Assembly: GCA_002163115.1 (NCBI GenBank) | Contig: MAAI01000069.1 | Coordinates: forward strand, 12,839-76,838 | Reading direction: 5' to 3' | Origin: Methylophaga sp. 41_12_T18 | GTDB taxonomy: Bacteria; Pseudomonadota; Gammaproteobacteria; Nitrosococcales; Methylophagaceae | Length of the DNA: 64,000 nucleotides | Part shown: one piece after another, positions 27,654 to 37,703 of the stretch | Numbering within the stretch: the stretch's first letter is position 1 | Layout of the letters: every line of letters begins with the position of its first letter | The notes under the pieces: generated by a model | Database searches by the model: none | What the model was told of the DNA's origin: nothing | Seen by the model: the letters and a program-made list of their open reading frames with translations, nothing else | Position numbers and translations under genes: made by a program

Positions 27654-28127
27654 ATGTTTTCATCATTTAGATATTTAAGTTGGATTGCCGTCATCAGTTC
27701 CTTGCTCGGTTCGGCCATTATGTTTGCTATTGGCGTGCTTAAAACCTTTAACGCTATCAAAGCATTTTTCATCGAGGATGTATCTCAAACACTCAGCCCA
27801 GCCGATATGGCAACGGTTTACATCGTCAAATCAATCGATGCATTTTTAATTGCCTTTGTATTATTTATCTTTTCCTATGGCGTGATGAAACTGTTCATTG
27901 GCGGCCCAAAAATTAATAATGATCCCATCTTTGATTGGATCAAAATAACTAGCATCAGTGATTTAAAAGCGATATTAACTGAAGTCATTATCGTGATAAT
28001 TTTTGTGAAATTTCTAGAGTTGGTATTACTCAATCTAGAAACATTAACTTGGGAAGTATTGATTTTGCCAATATCGATAGTATTACTAGCATTGGGCCTT
28101 AAGTTACTCGGCCTACGAAATATCTAG
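27654..28127 (+). CDS. YqhA/UPF0114-family membrane protein
   Basis: 157 residues from ATG 27654, 1 nt after the upstream stop; an ATG at 27642 in the same frame would overlap that gene. Helices at about 8-30, 55-80, 105-125 and 130-150, with the loop YIVKSIDAFLIAFVLFIFSYG and the motif SISDLKAIL, characterise UPF0114 (YqhA), inner-membrane proteins of unknown function. The tight spacing suggests translational coupling with the tryptophan-repeat protein. A second family member lies at 47138-47650. Confidence 0.75.
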   Translation: MFSSFRYLSWIAVISSLLGSAIMFAIGVLKTFNAIKAFFIEDVSQTLSPADMATVYIVKSIDAFLIAFVLFIFSYGVMKLFIGGPKINNDPIFDWIKITSISDLKAILTEVIIVIIFVKFLELVLLNLETLTWEVLILPISIVLLALGLKLLGLRNI

Positions 28128-28130
28128 AAT

Positions 28131-29138
28131 TCACAACCAATCACTTAGCTTAATGCCCATGCCAATACTATTGGTGTGGGCGTTATAGTCAATCAAGCTT
28201 TCACCATAGCCATTAAACCACTGTAAGTAACCTTTAACATTATTCGTTATAGGAAAGCTCCAGCCCAGTTGCAACGCGCCATGGTTGTCAGAAAAATCTA
28301 AATTATTTCGGGCCATAAAATCAAAGGTATGCTCACCTCTTTTATAAAGGCCGGAAAACTCAAAATTACCTAAATAATCATCTATATCTGAATTATCATC
28401 ATCTTCAGTGTCTTCTGAAATACGCAGCCAAGGCTTGAATGAAAAGTAAAAATTACCTTTTTCGATAATAAAGTCAGCGTAAACTCTGTTCCAGCTGCGA
28501 GATAAGCCACCGCCTTGCCCATTAGATTGATGAACAAAACCGGTACGAATTACCGAGTTCTTAAAGCCCCATAATTCACTATCATTTTCAAATGATAACC
28601 ACGCTTCTGGCTCATGATTAGAGTCTCTAAATGGTGATGAGCTATCTTTATTAAATTGCTGCCAAAAAGAACGGTTGGTATAAGCAATAAATAAATCACC
28701 GTTATCACCAAAGATATCTCTCGCAACCGGTACCTTTAAGCTGATTTGAAATTTAGTTTCCCAGGGTTGTAGGTGAATCTCTTTATTAGGAAAAACCTGA
28801 TCAAAGGGCTGCTCATTCGGATCAGACAAATTATTACTGATTAATAAATAATTAGGTTTATGAGGCTGTAAAGAAAAAAGCTTGCCTGAATTTTCTTTCT
28901 CTAATCTTAACCGACGGGCCACGGCAGACTCTTCGTGCTGCGCTACATCTAAGCTATGGATAACATCAGCTTGCTCAGCCGAAATACTATCGCAATAAGC
29001 GCGCATCTCGCCCACCGTTACACTATCAGTCGCAGTCATGACTTGTTGTTGCATACAAGTGCTGAGCGGGTTGGCTAATGCTTGCTGCATGCCAACTGAA
29101 CTCATTATGACAATAAGCATTGAGCTTGAGATATTCAT
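28131..29138 (-). CDS. pldA: outer-membrane phospholipase A
   Basis: About 335 residues from ATG 29138 (AAGGA ribosome site; a longer frame to 29171 has none). A signal peptide (MNISSSMLIVIMSSVGMQQALA) is followed by an N-terminal extension and a 12-strand barrel. The catalytic stretch is HQSNGQGGGLSRSWNRVY, containing the His-Ser pair of OMPLA and the conserved SRSWNR with asparagine. It hydrolyses misplaced phospholipids in the outer leaflet, with calcium and dimerisation needed. The N-terminal region before the barrel (about 25-95) is longer than in E. coli PldA. It lies 3 bp from the convergent YqhA-like gene and 80 bp after the RND permease. Confidence 0.88.
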   Translation of the reverse strand: MNISSSMLIVIMSSVGMQQALANPLSTCMQQQVMTATDSVTVGEMRAYCDSISAEQADVIHSLDVAQHEESAVARRLRLEKENSGKLFSLQPHKPNYLLISNNLSDPNEQPFDQVFPNKEIHLQPWETKFQISLKVPVARDIFGDNGDLFIAYTNRSFWQQFNKDSSSPFRDSNHEPEAWLSFENDSELWGFKNSVIRTGFVHQSNGQGGGLSRSWNRVYADFIIEKGNFYFSFKPWLRISEDTEDDDNSDIDDYLGNFEFSGLYKRGEHTFDFMARNNLDFSDNHGALQLGWSFPITNNVKGYLQWFNGYGESLIDYNAHTNSIGMGIKLSDWL

Positions 29139-29218
29139 TGTTAAATCCTTAATTGTTACCACTGCAAACACAATGTAAGGAATGAGTCACTCACATTGAT
29201 GCCAACAGAGGTGTGCAA

Positions 29219-32200
29219 TTATTTTGTCGGCTTAATACCGTAAAAAAGTGCATATAACGCAGGTACAAAGCCCAAGGTCATCATCGACCCCACCGCTAAG
29301 CCAAATGCCATCGCGCTGGCCATGCCATAAAACAAGGGATCTTGAGATAAAATCAGTGGCACTAAACCCAACACCGTGGTTAAGGTCGTAATTAAGATCG
29401 GCCTTAATCGTGAGCGACACGCTTCAAGCAGAGCTTGATAACGATCATTCGTCTTTTCTTCTTCTTGCATAATCTGATCAATCAATACAATGCCGTTATT
29501 GATGATGATGCCGGCCAGACTGAAAAAGCCTAATATCACCATAAAGCCAAACATCGCATCCATCACTATTAAACCTAAGGTGGCACCGACAACAACTAAC
29601 GGTATCGTTAACAAGATAACGGCTGTTTTTCTAAACGAGTTAAATTGCCAAATTAACAATAAAACAATCAAGGCAAAAGCATAAGGGAAGTTAGCAAATA
29701 ACTTCTCGTTTGCTTCACCTTGGCTTTCTATTTCGCCAGCAATTTCTAAACTATATTGATCGGATTCATTCAGCTTATCGATGACAGGTTGAATTTGTTG
29801 CAATACATAACTTGCCGATTGATATTCATGTTTGGCTATCACCGTCATCGTTCGACGTTGGTCGCGACGCTTAATACGCCCTGCTTGCCAATCACCCTTG
29901 ATCTCAATTAGTTCAGTCAATGGCACCCAAGTGTCATAACTATCAGAGTAAATATTTAAATTTAACAGATCCGTTAACGAGTTACCTTCGGCCATTTCGC
30001 CTTTAATCACGATAGGTATAATTTTATCGCCTTCTCTAAATTCTGAAATCACACTACCGCTGAAATAAGAATTCAGTGAATTGGATATTTTCTCTGAGCT
30101 TATACCTGCTTTTTTTGCTTGTGACTGCTTCACTTCAAGATTAAGTTTGAGCGTCTTATTTTCCCAATCTTGCTTGATAATGTTCATCTCAGGTATTGCA
30201 GTTAACGCGGTGATAACTTCATCGCTCACCTGATACATTACATCTTCATTATCTGAAATAATTCGCAGTTCAAATAAACCAGATTCTGAGCCCCCCATCC
30301 ACATCTTTTTAGCTTCAATCCGAGCTTCAGGGAACTCATCCAGTATCATCAGTTTGGTACGAGCAAGCACGGCATCAACTTGTTCACTATCAAAGGTATT
30401 TACGACGGTGAATGCTTTATGGTCATCTGGATCAGGTGGCGATAATGATAAAAAGAAACGTGGCCCACCACCAGCAATGTAAGAAACAGAGCTACTTACC
30501 TCTGGGTTTACATCTTTATCCATTAACCAATTACTCAAACGTTTAGTGACTTCATCCGTTTGGTTGATTGAAGAACCGGCCGGTAAATCGACATATACTA
30601 AAAATTGGTTTCTATCTCCTAAGGGGAAAAACTCTTTGTCCACCTTGCCAAGCAACATGACCGAGCCAACTAAGATGATAAAAATACAACTAATGAAGAT
30701 GATTTTAAACCGTAAGATAGCATCAAGAATTAGTGAATAATAATGATACAGTTTGCCTGATTGACCTTGCTCATCTGGCTTTACTACTAAAAATTTAGCC
30801 GATAAAGCTGGTGTCATATACAACGATAAAAACCATGACATTAATAATACTATGGTTATAACCTGTGCCAAAGACGTGGTGTATTCACCTGTCGCCCCCT
30901 CAGCCATTGCGATCGGTACAAAGAACAAGATTGTGGTCAATGTTGATGTTAACAACGGAACCGCTAAGCTCTTGCCTGCAGATACGGCAGCGTCAACGCG
31001 ACTCATTCCAGCCAGCATTTTCACACCGATACTCTCAGCAACCACAATTCCATTATCCACCAGCATACCTAAGGCTATAATCATGGCGGCTATCGACATT
31101 CTTTGTAACTCAACCTCTAATGACGACATAATCACCACTGATGCCAGCATCGTTATCGGTACAAAAGAGCCGACTATCAAGCCAGTTCTTAAGCCTAGAA
31201 AGGTGATCACCACCAATAAAACAATAAACAAAGTTTGATATAAATTATTCACTGCACCTGACACGGCTTTTTCGACCAGTTCAGGTTGGTAGGTGGCATA
31301 GTCTAATTGAATGCCCCATGGTAATGTGTTTTGCAATTGCTGCACTTTTGCCTGCAAGCGCTCACCGTACTCAATGCTGTTAATACCCTCATTTATCGAG
31401 ATGCTTAAAATGATGGCTGGTTTCGCATTAAAATAGACCGGTGGTTGCTTCGGTTCGACATAAGCGCGCCTAATCGTTGCCAAATCATCCAAGCGTAACA
31501 CTTGATCTGAGTTAGGAATGGCGACTTGAAGGGCTTTTACTTCATCTAAGGTTTGAAAATCACCGGTCGCCTCCAATACGATATTTTGACCATCGGCTTC
31601 TAGTTGGCCACCAGGCAAAATAACGTTTTGTGCCGTTAAGTTATTTACTATCGATCTGATATCGATACCACGTTGAAATACATCAGAAGCAAATTCAATG
31701 TATATCTGCTCATCTTGCACACCAAAAATTTCAATTTTCTGGGTACCATCCAAGGAGTACAACACATCTCTAATATCTTCAGAAAAGTTTTCTAAGTCCG
31801 CAGCTGAAAAACCACTGTCAGTGGTGATGGCAATGGAAGCAATAGAGGTTAAACCTAAGTCATCATTTACAAAAGGACCGACTGAGCCTGCTGGTAACTC
31901 GCGACTAACATCTTGTATTTTATCGCGTAGCTCCTGCCAAACCGCATCTAAGTCTTCAACATAATCATGGACATCAACTTTTACTAATGACACGCCGGTT
32001 TTTGAATCGGAAGAAATCGTCTCGATAGCTGCAATTTCTTTGAGCTTTTTTTCTATTGGTTTTGTTATCAAGTTCTCAATTCGTACAGGGTTCATCCCAG
32101 GAAAACTAGTAACAACTTGTGCCTGTCTGATAACAATCGACGGATCTTCTTTACTTGGATAGCTAAGAAAAGTCAGTGCGCCTAAAATTACGGCCAATAC

Positions 32201-32254
32201 AACGGTAATTAAAGTGAAACGTGAATTTTGAATCGAGAAAGCAGTAATATTCAT
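29219..32254 (-). CDS. RND-superfamily efflux permease
   Basis: 1011 residues, the length of HAE1-type RND transporters. A first helix (FTLITVVLAVILGALTF), a large periplasmic loop, a cluster of helices with the proton-relay aspartate in MLVDNGIVVAESI (TM4), LYMTPALSAKFL before the second half, a second periplasmic loop and a final helix cluster are seen. It exports hydrophobic or toxic substrates from periplasm or membrane using the proton gradient, with an adaptor and an outer-membrane TolC. The adaptor gene is 12 bp upstream; no TolC gene is adjacent. Frames on the plus strand here are shadows. Confidence 0.93.
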   Translation of the reverse strand: MNITAFSIQNSRFTLITVVLAVILGALTFLSYPSKEDPSIVIRQAQVVTSFPGMNPVRIENLITKPIEKKLKEIAAIETISSDSKTGVSLVKVDVHDYVEDLDAVWQELRDKIQDVSRELPAGSVGPFVNDDLGLTSIASIAITTDSGFSAADLENFSEDIRDVLYSLDGTQKIEIFGVQDEQIYIEFASDVFQRGIDIRSIVNNLTAQNVILPGGQLEADGQNIVLEATGDFQTLDEVKALQVAIPNSDQVLRLDDLATIRRAYVEPKQPPVYFNAKPAIILSISINEGINSIEYGERLQAKVQQLQNTLPWGIQLDYATYQPELVEKAVSGAVNNLYQTLFIVLLVVITFLGLRTGLIVGSFVPITMLASVVIMSSLEVELQRMSIAAMIIALGMLVDNGIVVAESIGVKMLAGMSRVDAAVSAGKSLAVPLLTSTLTTILFFVPIAMAEGATGEYTTSLAQVITIVLLMSWFLSLYMTPALSAKFLVVKPDEQGQSGKLYHYYSLILDAILRFKIIFISCIFIILVGSVMLLGKVDKEFFPLGDRNQFLVYVDLPAGSSINQTDEVTKRLSNWLMDKDVNPEVSSSVSYIAGGGPRFFLSLSPPDPDDHKAFTVVNTFDSEQVDAVLARTKLMILDEFPEARIEAKKMWMGGSESGLFELRIISDNEDVMYQVSDEVITALTAIPEMNIIKQDWENKTLKLNLEVKQSQAKKAGISSEKISNSLNSYFSGSVISEFREGDKIIPIVIKGEMAEGNSLTDLLNLNIYSDSYDTWVPLTELIEIKGDWQAGRIKRRDQRRTMTVIAKHEYQSASYVLQQIQPVIDKLNESDQYSLEIAGEIESQGEANEKLFANFPYAFALIVLLLIWQFNSFRKTAVILLTIPLVVVGATLGLIVMDAMFGFMVILGFFSLAGIIINNGIVLIDQIMQEEEKTNDRYQALLEACRSRLRPILITTLTTVLGLVPLILSQDPLFYGMASAMAFGLAVGSMMTLGFVPALYALFYGIKPTK

Positions 32255-32266
32255 GACTTTCTCCGA

Positions 32267-33352
32267 CTAGTTTGCAGACTGATATGGCTTCACCAACAAG
32301 CCATCAGCTAAAAAGGTGACACCAGCAGACACCACTTGGTCACCTGGTTTTATACCTTCAACGACAATAGAGTTGCCAATAACGTTTGAAACATTACTTA
32401 TTGCTGTTTTTATTACCGTATTGTTATCCGGATTAAAAATATAGACATAATCATGCTGATCATTGCCGGCAATAACGCAGCTGAGTGGAATTAATACTCC
32501 AGCAATGTCCTTATTTTGTTCTAAAGTAATGACTACTTCAGCTGACAAGCCACTGTATAAAGTTGCTTGTGCATCATCAATTGTCACCTTCACTGCAAAC
32601 ACATTGCCGACATCAGCAGAGGATGAGATTTCACTAATCGTAGCTGCTAGTGTTTCGTGAGCAGCCTTCACTATCACCTTAGCCGCTTGACCTAATTTAA
32701 TTTTAGCAATGATGTTTTCTGGAACGGCGATTTCGACTTCTATTGCGCCTTTATTTTCCAACAGTAAGATCTGTTGGCTAGCAGTGATTTCTACAAAAGG
32801 TTCACTGCTTCGTTCGGAAATAATGCCATCGTACGGTGCATATAAAAATGTATCGTCAATATTATCTTGCGCCACATGAACATTAGTTCGCGCTAAATTT
32901 AACTGCTCTTTAGCTGACAACATTGCTGCTTTAGACTCTTCAAGATCACGTAGCGTGATCACGCCTTTTTCACCTAGAGGTTTTTTACGACTATAGTCAC
33001 CCAGTTTGTCTTCATAAAGTACTTTGGCTTGCTGATTTTGAGTGACCGCCATATTTTTTAATCGATTAAACGAACTAGCATCTAACTTAGCTAATAACTG
33101 GCCTTTAGACACTTCTTCACCGGCGTTAACATAAATGTCAGTAATTTTTCCTGATACGGGAAAGCTTAACGAGGCTGAACTCGTTGCAACGGTTGTTCCA
33201 GAAAAAAGTCGTTCTGAGCTAGTATTAGCTTCACTAATGGTGAAAAGCTTAACAGCTCTCACTGGAGGTTCTGGTATTTCGACGGTTTGTTCCTGACATG
33301 CTGATAGTAAAAACATCAACAGTAAGAGTGGCACCCAAACAATATTCCGCAC
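32267..33352 (-). CDS. RND efflux periplasmic adaptor (membrane fusion) lipoprotein
   Basis: 361 residues with a lipoprotein signal (LLLLMFLLSACQEQ; lipobox LSAC). The HlyD/AcrA-type layout is visible: a lipoyl-like half (FPVSGKITDIYVNAGEEVSKGQLLAKLD), an alpha-helical hairpin with ARTNVHVAQDNIDDTFLYAPYDGIIS, then beta-barrel and membrane-proximal domains (GLSAEVVITLEQ, VVEGIKPGDQVVSAG). It links the permease, encoded 12 bp downstream, to an outer-membrane channel. No regulator gene is adjacent. Confidence 0.93.
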   Translation of the reverse strand: MRNIVWVPLLLLMFLLSACQEQTVEIPEPPVRAVKLFTISEANTSSERLFSGTTVATSSASLSFPVSGKITDIYVNAGEEVSKGQLLAKLDASSFNRLKNMAVTQNQQAKVLYEDKLGDYSRKKPLGEKGVITLRDLEESKAAMLSAKEQLNLARTNVHVAQDNIDDTFLYAPYDGIISERSSEPFVEITASQQILLLENKGAIEVEIAVPENIIAKIKLGQAAKVIVKAAHETLAATISEISSSADVGNVFAVKVTIDDAQATLYSGLSAEVVITLEQNKDIAGVLIPLSCVIAGNDQHDYVYIFNPDNNTVIKTAISNVSNVIGNSIVVEGIKPGDQVVSAGVTFLADGLLVKPYQSAN

Positions 33353-33462
33353 AATATCAATCCCTAAGTTTATTTATATAAGCAGGCGAATAATAACATG
33401 TGCCACCTATGCTAAGGTTATATTTACATTACGCTACTTTTACCATTGGACTGCAATAACAG

Positions 33463-33792
33463 ATGAGTTTTACATTCAGCTTTATCCAACTGTTTTTTAG
33501 CTTGTTATATTTAACACTGCCATTATTACTGACCTTTCTATCGGTGATTATTCTATTAGGACAGTGGGTCGGTCGCATAGAACAATGGAGCGTCTTTAAT
33601 GCTCTCTATTGGTCATTCATCACCGCATTAACCATCGGTTATGGCGATATCAAACCGACACATAACAGCACTAAGTCACTATCACTTTTAATAGGCCTGC
33701 TTGGCATCATATTTACTGGAATTATCGTCGCTATTGCTATAGCAACTGCAACACAGGCATTTCAGCAGCACCTCGCTATTATTAATGCTTAA
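33463..33792 (+). CDS. small two-helix potassium-channel-like protein
   Basis: 109 residues: helix 1 (about 7-32), a pore loop with the selectivity filter TIGYGDIKP (about 57-65) and helix 2 (about 73-97). This is the basic KcsA-like two-helix K+ channel subunit with no cytoplasmic regulatory domain. Four copies would form the pore. It overlaps the end of the convergent response regulator gene by 11 bp. It stands alone in its direction. Confidence 0.85.
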   Translation: MSFTFSFIQLFFSLLYLTLPLLLTFLSVIILLGQWVGRIEQWSVFNALYWSFITALTIGYGDIKPTHNSTKSLSLLIGLLGIIFTGIIVAIAIATATQAFQQHLAIINA

Positions 33793-34429
33793 TTACACCT
33801 AATATCATCGCAATATGTGCTAAATCAGCAGCGGTAGTCACCTTCAACTTATGTTTGATTTGAGTATTGTAATTGGCCACGGTTTTGTAGCCTAAGCACA
33901 ATTGAGCTGCTGCTTCATGGGCATTCATTCCTTTCGCCAGCAAGCAAAATACATCAAATTCTCTTGGTGATAATAGATCTACCACTGCACGATATTGCTC
34001 GACTTGATCTTGAGATACATCATTTGATTCATGGAGCAATTCGGATTCTATATAAACATCACCGTTCACAACCGCCTGCACCGCTTCAGCTAATATTTCA
34101 GGTGCGCTATTTTTACTGACATAACCTTTTGCACCGGCTTGCAAGGCACGCTCTACATAAATCGCTTCATCGTGAATGCTGTACACCAATACAATCGCAT
34201 CGCTGTATTGCTTAATTAGCCGTCTGATCGCCTCTAAGCCACCAATACCCGGCATTGATAAGTCCATCACCACTACATCCGGTTGCAGCTGAGTATATTC
34301 CTGGGTAACCAATTCACCTCGATCAATATCGACAATTTCATCAATAAAGTCTTGTGCCGATAACAACATCCTAAATCCAGCACGTACTACGGCATGATCA
34401 TCGACTAGTAATACTTTTATTTTTTTCAC
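33782..34429 (-). CDS. NarL/FixJ-type response regulator
   Basis: About 215 residues from GTG 34429, whose GTGA overlaps the kinase stop; an ATG at 34462 would add 11 residues. Receiver domain: VDDHAVVRAGF, phospho-acceptor aspartate in VVMDLSMPGIGG, and the lysine in GAKGYVSKNSA. The C-terminal LuxR-type helix-turn-helix is LSPREFDVFCLLAKGMNAHEAA followed by LCLGYKTVANYNTQIKHKL. Paired with the upstream kinase it forms a two-component system; the target genes are not shown. Confidence 0.9.
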   Translation of the reverse strand: MKKIKVLLVDDHAVVRAGFRMLLSAQDFIDEIVDIDRGELVTQEYTQLQPDVVVMDLSMPGIGGLEAIRRLIKQYSDAIVLVYSIHDEAIYVERALQAGAKGYVSKNSAPEILAEAVQAVVNGDVYIESELLHESNDVSQDQVEQYRAVVDLLSPREFDVFCLLAKGMNAHEAAAQLCLGYKTVANYNTQIKHKLKVTTAADLAHIAMILGVIKH

Positions 34430-35763
34430 ACTTGATCCTTCATCGCTATAAATGGCATCCATGCTTTTACTTGTACACCTTGGCCCTGCTGGGAATTAAA
34501 TTCGAAACCACCACCTAAGCTCTCCACTCGTTCACGCATGCCCAATACGCCAAAACCTTGATAATCAGCCTTACCTCCCTGACCATTATCTACCACTGAT
34601 AGGTCAATCCGTGCTTGTTCCGATGAGGGATACAATAGCAAAATACGCACATCAACGATCGAAGCATCTGCATGTCTCACCACATTAGTCAGACATTCTT
34701 GCACCACTCGGTAGATATGAATTGCCACCTTATTATCTAGTTGTTCTAATGCACTGTCATATTCCAAATTTATCTTAAGAGCAGCATTACGACGGCTCCA
34801 CTCATTAATTAAATCAGTAAGCGTCGCTTCTAAACCCAGTTCAGCTAAACTTAATGGATGTAAAGTACGCATCATTGACCGCACAACGACAGCTAGATGA
34901 TTGCAGACTTCGATAATAGAGTCTGCTGCTAGGGTAATATCGACCTTAGGTTGTTTGATCGTCACCGCCATCGCTTTAATTGCGGTCAGCGACTGGCCCA
35001 TTTCATCATGTAACTCTCGTGACATTGTCTGGCGTTCTGTTTCTTGAATTTGTATGGTATGTAAAGCCAAAGCTTGGTTATTTTCTTCAGCTATTTTCAA
35101 TGCCGCAGACATGGCATTAACTTCACTTGCTATCGCATCAAACTCACTGATCTGTGATGACGGCAGCACTTTGCCATAGTCACCTGATTCAACATGACGC
35201 AAGCCTGATAGTATGCTTTGTACGGCCTTTAACATGGAATGAAAAACCAGGTTGATAGCAAAAAAAATCGCCGCTAACATCGCCACTATCGACCAAAAAA
35301 AAGCTTGAGACTCACCCCATGCCTCAATGATTTCATCCATCGGGTCCGCTTTAATTAACAATGTTTTTATTCCACCATCGGACATGGTTATTTCATAATC
35401 AGCGGTAAGGTAATCAGTCATAACCGCATTAATAAACCATTGCGGGGGTCGACTCTCAGCAGCATCCGTTTGGTGTCGATTAAGAAGCTCAATGGGTTCT
35501 TCACCCTCTTCAGCAATTGAAATTTGAATATGTCGAACTTGTTGCAAGGCGTTGATTTGAGGCAGCCAGTTATGGCCATAACGATTCGATGCTGGTATTT
35601 GTGCAAAACCAAACTCAATCATTTGCAAAGCTAGGTTAATCGATGATTGCACTTCTTTTGCTACCGACTGACGTGCTTGCCACACTGCTGTCACACTGCC
35701 TAACATCATAATAATGATGACTGACAGTACAATTCGGAGGTTAATTAATCCTCGTAAACTCAT
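34426..35763 (-). CDS. NarX/MoxY-type sensor histidine kinase
   Basis: 445 residues. Helix 1 (about 10-28), a periplasmic domain of about 130 residues that resembles LapD/MoxY N-terminal domains, helix 2 (about 163-180), HAMP (VLPSSQISEFDAIASEVNAM), HisKA_3 with the phospho-histidine in SRELHDEMGQSLTAIK, and HATPase with VVDNGQGG and GFGVLGMRERV. MoxY kinases take part in methanol-oxidation control in methylotrophs, but many relatives do other things. It precedes the response regulator with a four-base overlap, so the two are made together. Confidence 0.88.
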   Translation of the reverse strand: MSLRGLINLRIVLSVIIIMMLGSVTAVWQARQSVAKEVQSSINLALQMIEFGFAQIPASNRYGHNWLPQINALQQVRHIQISIAEEGEEPIELLNRHQTDAAESRPPQWFINAVMTDYLTADYEITMSDGGIKTLLIKADPMDEIIEAWGESQAFFWSIVAMLAAIFFAINLVFHSMLKAVQSILSGLRHVESGDYGKVLPSSQISEFDAIASEVNAMSAALKIAEENNQALALHTIQIQETERQTMSRELHDEMGQSLTAIKAMAVTIKQPKVDITLAADSIIEVCNHLAVVVRSMMRTLHPLSLAELGLEATLTDLINEWSRRNAALKINLEYDSALEQLDNKVAIHIYRVVQECLTNVVRHADASIVDVRILLLYPSSEQARIDLSVVDNGQGGKADYQGFGVLGMRERVESLGGGFEFNSQQGQGVQVKAWMPFIAMKDQV

Positions 35764-35926
35764 AGTCTAATTCCAGGGAAACGTAGTAAATACATAGCGT
35801 AATAAGTTCAATACTTTGCCACGAATTCTATATTAGATCCATCAGCTATTGCTCGTCTTTTATAGGGACAATAACGATGATGATGATGTAAGCTAATGGG
35901 CATTATTTTTTATTGAATTGACAACT

Positions 35927-37648
35927 ATGGATCTGTTGCGAACAATTAAGCCTATTGAATGGATGCTATTTATTTTATTTTTAGTAGCACCACTCTACTT
36001 TCACCCCAATATAGGTGGCACCGGACTGCGGATCCCCAATAATATTGTTATCTGGTTTGTTGCCAGCATTATTGGTTTTTATTCTTTATATAAACTTACT
36101 GTAAATCAGCATATATATTTGCCTCGCCATTTCATTCTGCTATTGAGCTTTCCTATATTAGCTTTGTTTAGTGGCATTATTGCCGGCATAGAAAATATTG
36201 ATTTGTGGCTTTTTAGAATGCTCTATATCTGGGGTGGCGTATTATTTTTATTTGGGCTGTTCCAGCACCAACTAAAGCAAATACACTTCGACCGCTTATT
36301 ATTCGTATTACTTTTTTCTGGTTTTATTCATTCCTTAGTCGGGCTGAGCCAAATTGTCATCGTAACTAATTATCCAAACTGGTTACCCTTTAATGCTAAT
36401 GCTGCACCCACAGGCCTCTTCCAACAAATCAATAACCAAGCAAGTTTTCAAGTTACTATTGTCTTAGTTGGATTATGGCTAACAACACGTCCATTTATTC
36501 GACATGGTCATATCTGGCGATTTATTGCCCTCATCACCATTATTAGCTTAAGTAGCTTTATCGTAAGTTACTCAGGCTCTCGTGTCGGTGCATTAGCGTT
36601 TATATTAGCCCTGCCTTTAATGCTGATAAGCCGCTGGCACTTCGTCAAAACAGATAAAAAGCGTTGGTTATCTATCTTAATAATGTTCGTCATCGCAATT
36701 AGTAGTGCCAACCTTATTGAACAAAAACGGGGCCTTGGCAGTGTATTAGAAAAAACGGCCGCTATCAATGCCGGTTACTCCAGCACTGCCCGCCTCGGCA
36801 TTTATAATATTTCATTAGACCTTATCAAAGAGAAACCACTGTTCGGACATGGTATCGGCAGCTTTGCACGTGTTTGGCAATATGAAAAGCCTGACTTTTA
36901 TCAACAACATCCAGAAGCAACATTACCCTCACAACGCGTTTCCCACCCACATAATGAGGCTTTGTTTTGGTTAGTAGAAGGCGGCTTAGTTGCCGCTGTT
37001 GGCATCTTATTGTTGAGCATAGGCATTATTTTAAGCTTACTAAAACTCCCCGTTAGTCGTCGTTATGCTTATGCTGCTCTGCTCATTCCTATTTCATTGC
37101 ACACGCAAGTAGAGCTGCCTTTTTATATATCAGCACAACATTGGTTTGTTTTCTTATTATTACTGGCCTTAATACTACGGCCAAGCTTAAAACCATTTAC
37201 GATTAAGCTATCTAAAATAGCCAACTTGTCTATCAAACTATTTGCAATTGCTGCTGGTTTCGCCTCAATAATATTTATTTCGCATAGTTATGCAGCATCA
37301 AATGAGTTTAAAGCCTATGTTTTAAAGCAAGCCCCTGCAGAACGTCCATTTCAAATAGCACAGCAAAACCCTTACTTTGATTCACTTGCCACTGATGTAA
37401 TGATGCTGTCGATGTTTCAAACCAGTATGAAATATGGCATCACCAGTAGTATCAAAATTTTTGCTGAATGGTCTGAACAAGCAATCATTAGCAACCCTCA
37501 TATCGTTTATTTTCGCATGGCGGTTGATGCTAACTTATTTCTGCAACAAACAGAGCAAGCTTGCTTACTGGCTGTGACAGGTAATGCTATTTACCCTAAT
37601 GATAATCGCCTTGAAAGTGCTGTTCAGCACTGTGAAAGAATATCGTAA
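35927..37648 (+). CDS. PglL-type O-oligosaccharyltransferase (Wzy/O-antigen ligase family)
   Basis: 573 residues from ATG 35927 (TTG at 35918 in the same frame is less likely). About eleven hydrophobic helices with the large periplasmic loop after about residue 300 containing the Wzy_C signature HPHNEALFWLVEGG; the C-terminal part (AYVLKQAPAERP, NPYFDSLATDVMML) fits the extra domain of PglL-like enzymes. These transfer lipid-linked glycans onto pilin or other periplasmic proteins. The pilus ATPases in this window make pilin glycosylation plausible, but no pilin gene is adjacent; O-antigen ligation is the alternative. Confidence 0.82.
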   Translation: MDLLRTIKPIEWMLFILFLVAPLYFHPNIGGTGLRIPNNIVIWFVASIIGFYSLYKLTVNQHIYLPRHFILLLSFPILALFSGIIAGIENIDLWLFRMLYIWGGVLFLFGLFQHQLKQIHFDRLLFVLLFSGFIHSLVGLSQIVIVTNYPNWLPFNANAAPTGLFQQINNQASFQVTIVLVGLWLTTRPFIRHGHIWRFIALITIISLSSFIVSYSGSRVGALAFILALPLMLISRWHFVKTDKKRWLSILIMFVIAISSANLIEQKRGLGSVLEKTAAINAGYSSTARLGIYNISLDLIKEKPLFGHGIGSFARVWQYEKPDFYQQHPEATLPSQRVSHPHNEALFWLVEGGLVAAVGILLLSIGIILSLLKLPVSRRYAYAALLIPISLHTQVELPFYISAQHWFVFLLLLALILRPSLKPFTIKLSKIANLSIKLFAIAAGFASIIFISHSYAASNEFKAYVLKQAPAERPFQIAQQNPYFDSLATDVMMLSMFQTSMKYGITSSIKIFAEWSEQAIISNPHIVYFRMAVDANLFLQQTEQACLLAVTGNAIYPNDNRLESAVQHCERIS

Positions 37649-37703
37649 CAGCGTTATAATCAATATCTAAACTCATCGCGGGTTGATAAGAGGAGACGCT
37701 TTT

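Noticed and set aside
30852-31238. Forward 128-residue frame inside the RND permease
   Set aside because: Fully antisense to a conserved RND transporter; low-complexity T/I/V-rich translation typical of a shadow.
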